From: Steroidobacteraceae bacterium
GTDB taxonomy: Bacteria; Pseudomonadota; Gammaproteobacteria; Steroidobacterales; Steroidobacteraceae
DNA: 64,000 nt
NCBI GenBank assembly: GCA_025458865.1
Contig: JALORP010000015.1
Coordinates: forward strand, 32,183 to 96,182
Reading direction: 5' to 3'
Within the stretch, counting starts at the first letter, position 1; every line of letters begins with the position of its first letter. The notes below the pieces were generated by a model. The model saw only the letters and a list, made by a program, of their open reading frames with translations, was not told the origin of the DNA and made no database searches. A program made the translations under genes and the position numbers. Of this stretch, positions 46,324 to 56,557 are shown in pieces.

Positions 46324-48297
46324 ATGGACTTTTTCGGGCAGCAGGCTGCGTCGCGCCGCCTCTCGCGGCGTCTCGTCGCGCTGTTCATCCTGGCGGTCGT
46401 CGCCGTGGTCGCCGTGGTGAACGTGATCGTGCTGACGGTGGTTGCGGCGATCGGGAGATCGCAAGCGCCCACCGGAGAGCCGGGGCTGCCGCTCCCGGAT
46501 GCCGGCTGGATGGCGAACAACCCAGGCACGGTCTTGCTGACCACCCTGCTCGTGCTGGGCACGGTCGGACTCGCGAGCCTCTACAAGTCGATGAAGCTCA
46601 GTTCCGGGGGCGGAGCCGTGGCGCGCACCCTCGGTGGCGAGCGGGTCAGCCCGGATACGCGCGATCCGCTGCGCCGCCGGCTTCTGAACGTCGTCGAGGA
46701 AATGGCGATCGCTTCCGGCGTGCCGGTTCCCGAGGTCTATGTTCTGGAGCAGGAGACGGCAATCAACGCGTTTGCCGCGGGTCACAACGCCGCCAACGCG
46801 GCGGTCGCGGTCACGCGCGGCACGCTCGAGAACCTGGATCGCGCCGAGCTGCAGGGGGTCATCGCCCACGAGTTCGCTCACATCCTGAATGGCGACATGC
46901 GCCTGAACACCCGGCTCATCGGCCTTCTGTTCGGGCTCATGGTAGTCGCCATCATCGGCCGCACGGTGCTGCGCCATGCCCCGCGCGGAGGCGGTAACCG
47001 CAAGGGAGGCGGCGCGGTGGCGCTCGTGCTGCTGGCGGCCCTCGCGGTGACGATCGTGGGCCACGTGGGGCTGTTCTTCGGACGGCTCATCCAGGCCGCC
47101 GTGTCTCGCTCCCGCGAAACCCTCGCGGATGCGTCGGCGGTGCAGTTCACCCGAGACCCGAGCGGGATCCGCAACGCGCTGGTCAAGATCGGCGCGCTCT
47201 CCCAGGGCTCGCGCCTGGTCGATGCCGATGCCCAGGAAGTGTCGCACATGCTGTTCGCGCCGGGCGTGCGGCAACTGTTTGCGAGCCACCCTCCCCTTGT
47301 CGCCAGGATCCGCGCGATCGACCCGCGTTTCGACCCGCGGGAGTTCGATGCGGTCCGGTCCCGACTGCTGGCTTCACGCGAGCGCGCCGCTGCAGAGGCA
47401 GCCGTGGAATCCGCTCCGGGTGCCGCGGACCGCCTGAAGCAGGTCCTCGGACAAGCCGTCGTGGTGGCGCCGGCGGCGGTCGCAGAACTCGTGGGCAACC
47501 CGGGGGAAGCGGAAGTCGAGGCCGCCGGGGAGATCCGCGTATCGCTGCCAGACGAGCTGCTCGTCGCCGCCTCCGATCCCGGGCAGGCCCGCGCGCTGTT
47601 CCTCGCGCTCTCGCTGGATCCGGACGGCGACGCACGCGGGCGGCAGCTTGCTTTCCTCGAGAGCGAGCTGGGTGCCGAGATCGCGGCGGCCGCACGGCAA
47701 CTGAACCTGGTGGTGGATGCGCTGCAGCCCCGACAGAGGATGCCGGCCCTCCTTCGCCTGTTTCCGAGCCTGCGCCGCCTGAGCCGTGCCGAGCGCGCGC
47801 GCCTGCTGGCCTTCCTGAACGCCCTGCTCGTGCGCGAGGGACGGGTTTCAGTGTACTTCTACGCCCTGCGCAAGCTTGCCCAGGTGCAGCTGCGGGATGA
47901 AGTGGAGCGCCGGAGCGGCCTGCCCGGCAACCGGTCGCTGGAGGCTTCGGCCGGCGACCTGCAGGTGCTGTTCTCCGTGCTCGCGGCGCATGGCCACGGG
48001 GACGCCTCCGCCGTGCGAATCGCCTACGATTCCGGGCTGCAGCAGCTGCTCCCGAGGCAGCGTCCGGAGTTCGCGCCGCAGACAAACTGGCCGGCGGCGC
48101 TCGATGCGGCGCTCAACCGGCTCGACCGCCTGGCGCCTGCCGGCAAGCAGCTTCTGGTGGAAGCGCTGACGCGCACCATCGCCCACGACCAGCGGCTCAC
48201 CGTGCCCGAATCGGAGCTGTTGCGTGCCGTCTGCGCGACGCTGCACTGCCCTCTGCCCCCGCTGCTCGGGACCGCTGGTCCGTCTGCGCAGGGCTGA
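46324..48297 (+). CDS. M48 family (HtpX-like) metalloprotease with long C-terminal extension
   Basis: GVIAHEFAHILNGDMRLN (HEXXH), SRSRETLADASAVQFTRDPSGI; directly after lemA. Confidence 0.92.
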   Translation: MDFFGQQAASRRLSRRLVALFILAVVAVVAVVNVIVLTVVAAIGRSQAPTGEPGLPLPDAGWMANNPGTVLLTTLLVLGTVGLASLYKSMKLSSGGGAVARTLGGERVSPDTRDPLRRRLLNVVEEMAIASGVPVPEVYVLEQETAINAFAAGHNAANAAVAVTRGTLENLDRAELQGVIAHEFAHILNGDMRLNTRLIGLLFGLMVVAIIGRTVLRHAPRGGGNRKGGGAVALVLLAALAVTIVGHVGLFFGRLIQAAVSRSRETLADASAVQFTRDPSGIRNALVKIGALSQGSRLVDADAQEVSHMLFAPGVRQLFASHPPLVARIRAIDPRFDPREFDAVRSRLLASRERAAAEAAVESAPGAADRLKQVLGQAVVVAPAAVAELVGNPGEAEVEAAGEIRVSLPDELLVAASDPGQARALFLALSLDPDGDARGRQLAFLESELGAEIAAAARQLNLVVDALQPRQRMPALLRLFPSLRRLSRAERARLLAFLNALLVREGRVSVYFYALRKLAQVQLRDEVERRSGLPGNRSLEASAGDLQVLFSVLAAHGHGDASAVRIAYDSGLQQLLPRQRPEFAPQTNWPAALDAALNRLDRLAPAGKQLLVEALTRTIAHDQRLTVPESELLRAVCATLHCPLPPLLGTAGPSAQG

Positions 48298-48412
48298 TTG
48301 GGCGCGCACGCCCCCAAGGCTCGCGGGGCTCTCGCGCCGACCTGACAGCGCCAGGGAATCGGCGATCTTGCGCGGGGTCGCCGGGCCCGCCTCGACGGGC
48401 CCCGCGCGGGTG

Positions 48413-48868
48413 TCACTGCAAGGTCGAGTAAAGCTTCTCCGGAAGGCGCGCCCGGATCTCCTCCGGGGCGAGCATCGCCAGATCCTTGTCCAGCGTTCCG
48501 GTGATCGAGCGCGTCACCGCGGGTCCCATCCGCTCGCGAAGAAGGCCGAGGAACCGCGGCGCGGCGATGATGGCCAGTCGGTCGAACTCGTGCGCGGCGT
48601 GCGCGTGCCTCAGTTTCCCGGCGATCTGTTCTGCGAAACGGATCGCCTCCTCTTCCTTCGGGGTCACTTCGGATGTCATGGTAGTGCTGTGGACCCGTCC
48701 GCGGCTTCCCTGAGCGCTGCCCAGGCGGTCCGAAACGAGTTCCCGGTCCGGCAGCCGGCTCGCGGGATGCGCGAGGCACTCAAGTTCGACCAAGGGCCCT
48801 TCCGCCGCCGAGGCCGAGAGAATGCGCGCCATGCTGCTGTTTGCGACCACAATCCACATCTGGGACAT
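48413..48868 (-). CDS. Host attachment protein family
   Basis: MWIVVANSSMARILSA, LVELECLAHPASRLPDRELVSDR.. FDRLAIIAAPRFLGLLRE. Confidence 0.82.
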   Translation of the reverse strand: MSQMWIVVANSSMARILSASAAEGPLVELECLAHPASRLPDRELVSDRLGSAQGSRGRVHSTTMTSEVTPKEEEAIRFAEQIAGKLRHAHAAHEFDRLAIIAAPRFLGLLRERMGPAVTRSITGTLDKDLAMLAPEEIRARLPEKLYSTLQ

Positions 48869-48960
48869 GGTGTTCCTCCTTGATGGCCGCAGGCGCTCGT
48901 GAGAAACATCCGCCGGGCCCACGGCCAGCCGATGCGTCCAGCCTACACCCGCAGTCCGGT

Positions 48961-49629
48961 TCAGGAAGCCTGTTCTTTACGTAGGTACTCGCGCGCCAGC
49001 CGCTCGAGGTGTTGGCGACCCTCGGGCAGCAGGAAGGGAGCGAACAGCATCAGCACCTGGTAGATGCCGCGCGCGATGGATGCCCCCGAGGCGGCCCGCG
49101 GGTAGCGCACGTGGTCGTACGACAGCCAGTAGAGCGTCATCACGGTGACGTTCTCGGCCAGCGCCTCGAGTTCGGCGGGCGTTGCGACCAGGGCGCCGCT
49201 TTGCGCGAGCCCAAGCGCGATGCCCCTCGACGCTTCCACGGAGCGCCCGAAGACGGCCGTCAGCCGGTGACCTGCGCGTCGGTCGCGGCTCATGATTCCG
49301 GAGAGGTCGCGAAACAGGAAACGATAGCGCCAGATCGCCTCGAAGATCATGTGCAGCAGGAACCAGGCGTCCTCGACGTCCCCGGCCCGCCATTGCTCCG
49401 GCGGCAGCAGTTCGTCTAGCTCGCCGACGAACCGGTCAAGCAGTGCGCCGGTCAGCTGGTCCTTCTTCCGGAAGTGATAGTGCAGGTTGCCCGCGCTGAT
49501 GCCGGCCTCGCTCGCGATGAGCGTCGTCGATACGTTCGGCTCGCCCAGTTCGTTGTACAGGGCGAGCGTCGCCTCGAGGATGCGCTCGCGCGTGCGCCGC
49601 GCGGGGCGGGTTCCCTGGACTGGAGGCAT
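48961..49629 (-). CDS. TetR/AcrR family transcriptional regulator
   Basis: TRERILEATLALYNELGEPNVSTTLIASEAGISAGNLHYHFRKKDQLTGALL. Confidence 0.93.
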   Translation of the reverse strand: MPPVQGTRPARRTRERILEATLALYNELGEPNVSTTLIASEAGISAGNLHYHFRKKDQLTGALLDRFVGELDELLPPEQWRAGDVEDAWFLLHMIFEAIWRYRFLFRDLSGIMSRDRRAGHRLTAVFGRSVEASRGIALGLAQSGALVATPAELEALAENVTVMTLYWLSYDHVRYPRAASGASIARGIYQVLMLFAPFLLPEGRQHLERLAREYLRKEQAS

Positions 49630-49641
49630 GAAAAAAGCGCC

Positions 49642-49670
49642 GGTGCACGTCGGTGACCCGATCGTACACC
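49642..49670. promoter_or_regulatory. Candidate TetR-family operator
   Basis: Imperfect inverted repeat GGTGCACG-N13-CGTACACC (1 mismatch), 13 bp upstream of the tetR start. Confidence 0.4.
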
Positions 49671-49708
49671 AGCGCCGAGGGGGGATCAGTCAGTGTCTGT
49701 GCGTGTCC

Positions 49709-50137
49709 TCAGGCGGCGCGGCGCGTGGCGCGCTTGGCCGGCGTGCGGCGCTTTGCGCGGGCGGCCGTCCTGGCTTCGACCTTCTTGGACAGCAGCTCGA
49801 CGCGGCGCGACAGACGGTCGACCTCTGCGGCCGTCGGCAGGCCGATCTCGTGGATCACCTTGTTCACGCGCTTCTGGAAAGCCTTCTCGACCGTCTGCAC
49901 GCGGTCGGTGGCGACCTCGGCGACGTTCCCGACCATGTCCTCGGCATTCATGCGCGACTTGCGGGTGAGCTTCTCACCCTCCTTCACGACGATGCCCACG
50001 ACCTTGCCGAGCTCCTCGCGCGTCGTGTTCCACGCTTCCAGATTCGCCTTGAAGATCACGTTGGCCGAGCGACGCGTGGCCTTGCCGACTTCGCTCGTCT
50101 TGAGTCCGCTGATGAACGTGTTGACGTTCTCGATCAT
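49709..50137 (-). CDS. Phasin family (polyhydroxyalkanoate granule-associated) protein
   Basis: Helical phasin-like core with basic Ala/Lys/Arg tail TAARAKRRTPAKRATRRAA. Confidence 0.82.
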   Translation of the reverse strand: MIENVNTFISGLKTSEVGKATRRSANVIFKANLEAWNTTREELGKVVGIVVKEGEKLTRKSRMNAEDMVGNVAEVATDRVQTVEKAFQKRVNKVIHEIGLPTAAEVDRLSRRVELLSKKVEARTAARAKRRTPAKRATRRAA

Positions 50138-50235
50138 GTCCGTCTCCTCGCAGATCCGCTTCCATCCGGGCCGGCGCAGCGCGCCGGTTCTCCCTTGATG
50201 GGCAGAGTTTCCCCGGAAACCCTAGGGAGAGCACC

Positions 50236-51543
50236 CTAGGCGCTGGCGCGGCTGGCGCGTGCGGAAGCTGCAGCCTCGCGGCGCGAGTAGCCGCGGCCGA
50301 GGGCGAAGCCGACGCCGACCAGCGCCGCCATCAGCGCCGCGCCCGCGGCGGCGAATCCCGCCAGGGATGTTCCGGCCGCGTTCAGGGCGCCGTGCAGCCA
50401 GCTGGCGCCCATGTCGCTGCCACGCTGGACGACCGTGTCGATCACGTTCTTCGCCTTGTACTTGGCTTCCGGGTCGACGACCGTGAACAGCACCTCGCGG
50501 GCCGGTTTGCCGATGCCGAACTCGCCTGCCCTGCGCAGAACCTGGGATACGGCCAGCGTCATGAGGAACGGCGCGAGGACCAACCAGGCGAAACTCGCGA
50601 GGGCCACGAGCGGCATGCAGACCAGTCCACCCGTGACGCCGAAGCGGCGGATGATTCGGGTGGCGATCAGGCTCTGCAGGACCAGCGACAGCAGGTTCAC
50701 CGCGAGGTCGAGCCGCGCGAAGAAGCCGGTGCGGCCGGCGGCGTCGGGATAGCGCGCGGCCGCGAACTCCAGCAACTCGAGGTACATGAAGGTGCCGGCG
50801 ACGGAGCCGAGGACGATGATCGAGGCGATGCCGAGGAGGTAGGGGGAGCGAGCCAGCAGCACGATGCCGGCGAGCGCCCGTCCGCCGATCGGATTCGCGC
50901 TATCGGCGGCGGTGTCGGGCGGGTCCCCGTGCCGCGCCACCGACCAGCGGCCGAGCACCCGGATGCATGGAATCGTGCCAAGCAGCAGCAGGGTGGACAG
51001 CGCCACGAGGCCGGCAACGCCAATGGGCCCGACCAGCGCCTGCGTGAGGATCGGCCCCAGGATGGCGCCGGTGCTGCCGCCTGCGGCGATCGGGCCGAAC
51101 AGCCGCTTGGCTTCTTCGCCCCTGAACACGTCCGCCATGAAGCTCCAGAACACGGACACGACGAAGAAGTTGAAGACGGACAGCCACACGAAGAAGGCGC
51201 TGGCGGTCGCGGCGGAGCCGGGGTCGAGCGCGAAGGCGACGGAGAAGCCGATGAGGTTGAGCGCGAAAAAGGCGTAGACCACCGGCAGCAGCCGGCGCTT
51301 CTGGATGCGCGAGACCAGGACGCCGAAGACCGGCGTGATGGCCAGCATCACCAGGAAGGTTGCCGTGAACAGCCAGGGCATCCGGCCGATACCCGCGCTG
51401 GCGCCCATGGCGTCCCGCACCGGCCGCAGCAGGTAATAGCTGCTGAGCAGCAGGAAGAAGTACAGGAAGGCGACCAGGACCGCACGTTCCTCGCCCTCCC
51501 GGGCACCGAACAGCGAGCGCAGCGCGGCGCCGGCCTGGCTCAT
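50236..51543 (-). CDS. MFS-like transporter of the NTP/NTP exchange (Npt/Tlc-like) group
   Basis: FLYFFLLLSSYYLLRPVRDAMGA, NFFVVSVFWSFMADVFRGEEAKRLFGPIAAGGSTGAILGP; about 12 hydrophobic segments. Confidence 0.75.
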   Translation of the reverse strand: MSQAGAALRSLFGAREGEERAVLVAFLYFFLLLSSYYLLRPVRDAMGASAGIGRMPWLFTATFLVMLAITPVFGVLVSRIQKRRLLPVVYAFFALNLIGFSVAFALDPGSAATASAFFVWLSVFNFFVVSVFWSFMADVFRGEEAKRLFGPIAAGGSTGAILGPILTQALVGPIGVAGLVALSTLLLLGTIPCIRVLGRWSVARHGDPPDTAADSANPIGGRALAGIVLLARSPYLLGIASIIVLGSVAGTFMYLELLEFAAARYPDAAGRTGFFARLDLAVNLLSLVLQSLIATRIIRRFGVTGGLVCMPLVALASFAWLVLAPFLMTLAVSQVLRRAGEFGIGKPAREVLFTVVDPEAKYKAKNVIDTVVQRGSDMGASWLHGALNAAGTSLAGFAAAGAALMAALVGVGFALGRGYSRREAAASARASRASA

Positions 51544-52439
51544 GCGGGGCGCGTGACGGAGCCGGCGAGGTGGGGCCGCTGGCCCTCGCCGTCCTTCAGG
51601 ACGAATGTCCAGGCGCCGTCCGACCGCCAGTGGTGCAGGAGGGCGCGCGACCCCAGGAACAGCGGCAGCTTGAACTCGACGGCGACCCTGAATGGGGGTG
51701 TCAGGCCCGGTCCCAGCGCCGCGATCGAGCGGGCCATGGACCACATGCCGTGCGCGACCGCCCGATCGAAGCCGAACATGCGCGCACCCCAGTCGGCGAT
51801 GTGGATCGGGTTCAGGTCGTCCGAGACGCGCCCGTACCGCCTTCCGATTTCACGGCCAGCCTCGATGGGAACCTCGGTGACCGCCTCGCCCGCGCCTGGC
51901 TTCGGCTGGCGCAGCGCCGCGCGCGCGCTGCGGGCGGCTTGGGCGCCCGAGCCGCGCTGGCGCGCGAGCAGCGTGCTGCGCTCCCGCCAGGCCACGCCGG
52001 AAGCGTCCGCGAGCTCGGTGTGCAGGTCGAATTCCTGGCCACGGTCCGTGTCCCGGTGACCCTCCAGCCAGGCGCGCAGCGAGTAGCGCCCGTCGGCCGG
52101 CAGCGGGCGCAGCCACTCGATCTCATTGGCGATGTGCACCAACCCCATGAGCCGCACCACGAAGGACGGGTGCGTCATGAGCGCGAGGTGCAGGGGCATG
52201 GCCAGCACGTGGGGATAGGTCGCCGGCAGCAGCCGCTGGTCGCTGTCGAAGCCGCAGACCGCCCTGTAGCGCGCCAGGTGACCCGGCCGGACCGCGACGA
52301 CCTCGACCGCGCCCTCGAGACGGGGCACGGATTCGCCCGGCGGGAGGCGGGGCTCGCGCCGGGCGAGCACGGCGCTCGGGTAATAGCGCAGGGCGGACGG
52401 GAGTCGCGCGAAGCGCAGGCTGACGGCGGGTGGGGTCAT
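51540..52439 (-). CDS. MaoC-like hotdog-fold dehydratase
   Basis: RYGRVSDDLNPIHIADWGARMFGFDRAVAHGMWSMARSI. Confidence 0.88.
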   Translation of the reverse strand: MTPPAVSLRFARLPSALRYYPSAVLARREPRLPPGESVPRLEGAVEVVAVRPGHLARYRAVCGFDSDQRLLPATYPHVLAMPLHLALMTHPSFVVRLMGLVHIANEIEWLRPLPADGRYSLRAWLEGHRDTDRGQEFDLHTELADASGVAWRERSTLLARQRGSGAQAARSARAALRQPKPGAGEAVTEVPIEAGREIGRRYGRVSDDLNPIHIADWGARMFGFDRAVAHGMWSMARSIAALGPGLTPPFRVAVEFKLPLFLGSRALLHHWRSDGAWTFVLKDGEGQRPHLAGSVTRPA

Positions 52440-52492
52440 TCGGCAGGATCCGGGGGCATCGCGCCCCCGCCCCTTCAGCCGGGCACCGCCCC

Positions 52493-53590
52493 TTACTCGG
52501 CGACGCGGTCGATGGTGACGGTGATCGGGCCCCTTGCGGACGGATCATAGCTAACCTGCCCGTACAGGTCGCCCTTCGACTGAACCGGGCGGCCGCTCAA
52601 GGAGACGCGCGCCACCAGCACGAGGTCGTCCACCTGCGACAGGGAGGTGCCCTGGATCATCGCGTTCTCGTCGCTCAGCGTGATCGACAAGGGGAGTTCG
52701 CCGCTGGCGCGGCGCACCGCCGCGAGCGGCGGGCCGCCCGCACCGCTGCGGGCGAGCACGAACAAGGGTGCCCCTGGCGGAACCTGCCCGGCGAGTTCGG
52801 GCGCGACGACGATCCGAAGCGGGATCGTGCCCTCCGCTGCCGCGTCCGCCACCGGCTCCGCCGGCGGGCTGGCAGGCGCTGGCGTGGCCACCGCCGCCAC
52901 GGCCGTGGCTCCGGCCGCGGGCCCGATGGCGGCGTCGATCTCGGCAAGGCGCGCGTCCACGACCTGGAGCAGCTCCGGAGGCGGAGAGAGGTTGCGCAGA
53001 GCGGTCCAATGGCCGCGCGCCGTCGAGGGATCCTGCCGCTCGGAAGCGGTGAGCCCCGCGTACCACCGGGCCTTCAGGTTGTCCGGCGCCAGGGCTGCCG
53101 CGCGTTCGAACATGTCGCCTGCCTCGCCGAGGAACTGCGTCTCGTCAACGAGGACCCGCGCCTCGGCCACGCCCAGCATCGCGTCCACGTCCTGGCCGTT
53201 CGTCAGCTTCAGCGCCTCGCCATAGGCGTCGGCCGCTTTCGGGTAGTTGCCCATGACGACGTAGGTGCGGCCCAGCAGCTTCCAGCCCTCGGGGTCGCCC
53301 GGCTGGGCCTGCAGGCGCTGCTCCAACTGGCCCACCATGCCCTCGAGCGAAGCGGCGGCGTCGCCGTGTGGCGAGGCTGCCTGGGTCACCGAGTCGTCCC
53401 ACGGCCACTCGCTCAGGGTGAAGTAGAGCCCGAAACCGGCCAGCGGAATCCAGACCGCGAGCGCGGCGGCGAGCGGCCGGGAAGCCTTGGCGTCCCCTTC
53501 CCCACCAGACCCGCTCTTGAACAGCGGCCAGGCGACCAGCACCACCGCGCCTGCGGCGAGGATTAGGGCAATGACTACGAAGAGGGTCAC
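52493..53590 (-). CDS. ccmI: c-type cytochrome biogenesis protein CcmI
   Basis: TM N-terminus, TPR region LEQRLQAQPGDPEGWKLLGRTYVVMGNYPKAADAYGEAL; last gene of ccm operon. Confidence 0.92.
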   Translation of the reverse strand: MTLFVVIALILAAGAVVLVAWPLFKSGSGGEGDAKASRPLAAALAVWIPLAGFGLYFTLSEWPWDDSVTQAASPHGDAAASLEGMVGQLEQRLQAQPGDPEGWKLLGRTYVVMGNYPKAADAYGEALKLTNGQDVDAMLGVAEARVLVDETQFLGEAGDMFERAAALAPDNLKARWYAGLTASERQDPSTARGHWTALRNLSPPPELLQVVDARLAEIDAAIGPAAGATAVAAVATPAPASPPAEPVADAAAEGTIPLRIVVAPELAGQVPPGAPLFVLARSGAGGPPLAAVRRASGELPLSITLSDENAMIQGTSLSQVDDLVLVARVSLSGRPVQSKGDLYGQVSYDPSARGPITVTIDRVAE

Positions 53591-54036
53591 GTACGTTCCG
53601 TCCGGTGTTCGTTGTCGTCATCGAGCAGCGAGGGGTTCTCGCGGGCCAGTCGCGCGCGGCGCGCGATCACCACGCCCGCGGCGCCCAGGCCGCCGACCAG
53701 CAGCAGGAAAGGCGCCGCCCACAGCAAGTAGGTCTGGGGCTTGACCGGAGGCTTGTAGAGGACGAAATCCGTGTAGCGAGCCGTCAGGAAATCGCGGACC
53801 TCCTGGTCCGACTTGCCCTCGGCCATCAGCCGGCGAACCTCTCGGCGCAGGTCGCGCGCCAGCGAGGCGTTCGAGTCGGCAATGGTCTGGTTCTGGCAGA
53901 CCGTGCAGCGCAGCTCGCGCGTCAGCGCGTCGTACCGGGCCTGCATCGCGGGGTCCTCGAACGCCGGTTCCATGTCGATCGCGAGCGCCGGCGCCGCCGC
54001 CAGCAGGAAGATCGCGGCCAGGCGCGGCAGCAGCAT
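53587..54036 (-). CDS. ccmH: Cytochrome c biogenesis protein CcmH
   Basis: LRCTVCQNQTIADSNASLARDLRREVRRLMAEGKSDQEVRDFLTARYTDFVLYKPP. Confidence 0.95.
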   Translation of the reverse strand: MLLPRLAAIFLLAAAPALAIDMEPAFEDPAMQARYDALTRELRCTVCQNQTIADSNASLARDLRREVRRLMAEGKSDQEVRDFLTARYTDFVLYKPPVKPQTYLLWAAPFLLLVGGLGAAGVVIARRARLARENPSLLDDDNEHRTERT

Positions 54037-54602
54037 CACGAACCTCCCTGGCCGCGGGCGATCAGGGGCAGGAACTCCTGCTCCCACGCCTCCGGCGTCA
54101 TGGCGCCGACACGCTTGGCGAGGATCATGCCGTCAGCGCTTACCAGGAAGGTCTCCGGCGTGCCGTAGACGCCGAAGTTGATACCGACGGAGCCTTCCTT
54201 GTCGTAGGCCACGAGTTCATAGGGATCGCCGAAACGAGTGAGCCAGTCGATGGCGCGAACGCGGCCGACCTCCGGATCCTCGGGCCAGTCCACCTCCTTC
54301 CAGTTCAACCCGACGATCGGCAGGCCGCTGCTGCGCGCGATCTGCATCAGCATCGGATGCTCCTGCCGGCACGTGACGCAACTGCTGTTCCACACGTTCA
54401 GCAGGTACATGCGCCCCGCGAGGCTTTCGTTCGAGATCACCTGCGATGGGTCGCGCAGGCCCTCGAGGGTGAAATCGGGCGCCGGCTTGCCGACGAGCGG
54501 CGACGGGATCTTGGAGGGATCGCGGAACAGCCCGACGAAGAGGAAGCCCACGAGCACGACGAAGATGGCCGCCGGGACGAGGGACTTGAGGCTCCGGGTC
54601 AT
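54036..54602 (-). CDS. ccmG: Thiol:disulfide interchange protein CcmG/DsbE
   Basis: GKPAPDFTLEGL, LLNVWNSSCVTCRQEHPML, GVYGTPETFLVSADG. Confidence 0.95.
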   Translation of the reverse strand: MTRSLKSLVPAAIFVVLVGFLFVGLFRDPSKIPSPLVGKPAPDFTLEGLRDPSQVISNESLAGRMYLLNVWNSSCVTCRQEHPMLMQIARSSGLPIVGLNWKEVDWPEDPEVGRVRAIDWLTRFGDPYELVAYDKEGSVGINFGVYGTPETFLVSADGMILAKRVGAMTPEAWEQEFLPLIARGQGGS

Positions 54603-56557
54603 CGCGCGGCCTCCCCGGCTCCGGCCGGCACCGTGTCCTTCGCAGACGCGCGCACCCGGTAGCGCCGGTCAGCGGCCGCCACCAGCCCGCCGAGGGCCAT
54701 GAACAGCGCACCCAGCCAGATGTAGCGCAGCAGCGGCTTGTACTGCACGCGCATGCTCCAGCGGCCCTGTCCCAGGTCCTCGCCGAGCGCGACGAACAGG
54801 TCTCGGGCGTAGTTGACGTGGATGCCCGCTTCCGTCATCGGGTTGCCGCCCGACGCGTAGAAGCGCTTCTGGGGCCGCAGCGTCGTGAACACCTTGCCAT
54901 CCTCGCGGCTGATGGCAATGTCGGCCTCGATCGCCTCGTAGTTGGGGCCTTGCACCATCCGCGTGCCCTCGAAGCGGAAGTTGTATCCCTGCAGGGTCAC
55001 GGTCTCGCCGACGCCCATGCTGATGTCGCGCTCGATGCGGTAGGACTCCACGCCGGTGACGCCGAGCGTGAACATGCCCACGCCGAGGTGGGCGATGACC
55101 ATGCCCCAGAAGCCTGCGGGCAGCGTGCGCCACTGGCCCCACTTGGCGATGGGCTCCACGAGCGCGGACGCGATCAGCCAGATCGATATGGTGAAGCCCA
55201 CCAGGCCCATCCAGTGGAACTCGCCGTAGTTGAACAACATCAGCGCCACCGCAGCGGCGACGGCGACGCCCAGCAGCACGAGCAGCTTGTTGCGCACCGG
55301 CCCGAGGCGGCTGCGCTTCCAGACCGAGTGCATGCCGATGGACATCAGCAGCACCAGCGGGACCATAGGGATCATGAACGCCACGTTGAAGTACGGCGGT
55401 CCGACCGAGATCTTGCCGAGGCTCAGCGCGTCGAGGAACAGCGGGTACAGCGTGCCGAGCAGGATCAGCAGGGTCGCGCCGACCAGGAGCGCGTTGTTGA
55501 ACAGCAGGAAGGCCTCGCGCGAGGCCAGCTCGAAACCGGACTCCGACTTCATCATGGGCGCGCGCCAGGTATAGAGCGCCAGGGCGCCGCCGATCACCGC
55601 GACCAGGAAGGCGAGGATGTACAGGCCTCGGGCCGGGTCGGTCGCAAAGGCATGCACGGACACGAGCACGCCGGAACGCACCAGGAAGGTGCCCAGGAGG
55701 GAGAGCGAGAAGGCCGAGATGGCGAGCAGGAGCGTCCAGCTCTTGAACAGGCCGCGCTTCTCCGTGACCGCCAGCGAATGGATGAGCGCCGTGCCGATCA
55801 GCCACGGCATGAACGAGGCGTTCTCGACCGGGTCCCAGAACCAGTAGCCGCCCCAGCCGAGCTCGTAGTACGCCCACCAGCTGCCCAGGGTGATGCCGAT
55901 GCCGAGGAACAGCCAGGCCACGAGGGTCCACGGCCGAGCCCACTTCGCCCAGAGGGTGTCGGTCCGGCCCTCGATCAGCGTGGCGCAGGCGAAGGCGAAG
56001 GCCATCGCGAAGCCGACGTAGCCGACGTAGAGCATCGGCGGGTGGATCGCGAGCGCCGGATCCTGCAGCAGCGGGTTGAGATCGTTGCCATCCACTGCCG
56101 CCGGCACCAGCCGCGCGAAGGGATTGGAGGTGAACAGCATGAAAGTCAGGAAGCCGATGCTCACCAGGCCGAGCACGCCGATCACCCGGCTCTTGAAGGC
56201 GAGTGGCACGGCCCGGCTGAAGGCAGCGAGCACTGCCGTCCAGGTGGCCAGCACCAGCGCCCAGAAGAGCAGCGAGCCCTCGTGACCACCCCACGAGGCT
56301 GCGACCCGATAGAACGTCGGCAGGAGCGAATTCGAATGGCCGGCGACGTAGCGCACGGAGAAGTCGAACTGCACGAAGGCGTAGATCAGGCAGCCGAAGG
56401 CGAGCGACAGGAAGACCCACTGCCCGATGGCCGCGCTGTGCGCCGCGTTCATCCACGCGACCCGGCCGCGCTGAGGCCCGACGATGCCGAAGAAACCCTG
56501 CGCCGCCGCGAGCAGCAGCGCCAGGACCACGGCGAAATGGCCAAGCTCGGGGATCAC
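54599..56557 (-). CDS. ccmF: Heme lyase CcmF
   Basis: [40 protein letters not shown]. Confidence 0.97.
   Translation of the reverse strand: MIPELGHFAVVLALLLAAAQGFFGIVGPQRGRVAWMNAAHSAAIGQWVFLSLAFGCLIYAFVQFDFSVRYVAGHSNSLLPTFYRVAASWGGHEGSLLFWALVLATWTAVLAAFSRAVPLAFKSRVIGVLGLVSIGFLTFMLFTSNPFARLVPAAVDGNDLNPLLQDPALAIHPPMLYVGYVGFAMAFAFACATLIEGRTDTLWAKWARPWTLVAWLFLGIGITLGSWWAYYELGWGGYWFWDPVENASFMPWLIGTALIHSLAVTEKRGLFKSWTLLLAISAFSLSLLGTFLVRSGVLVSVHAFATDPARGLYILAFLVAVIGGALALYTWRAPMMKSESGFELASREAFLLFNNALLVGATLLILLGTLYPLFLDALSLGKISVGPPYFNVAFMIPMVPLVLLMSIGMHSVWKRSRLGPVRNKLLVLLGVAVAAAVALMLFNYGEFHWMGLVGFTISIWLIASALVEPIAKWGQWRTLPAGFWGMVIAHLGVGMFTLGVTGVESYRIERDISMGVGETVTLQGYNFRFEGTRMVQGPNYEAIEADIAISREDGKVFTTLRPQKRFYASGGNPMTEAGIHVNYARDLFVALGEDLGQGRWSMRVQYKPLLRYIWLGALFMALGGLVAAADRRYRVRASAKDTVPAGAGEAAR

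Noticed and set aside
48383-48402. Hairpin GGGCCCG-N6-CGGGCCC between the M48 protease and host attachment genes
   Set aside because: GC-rich palindrome without a U-tract; could be chance at this GC content.
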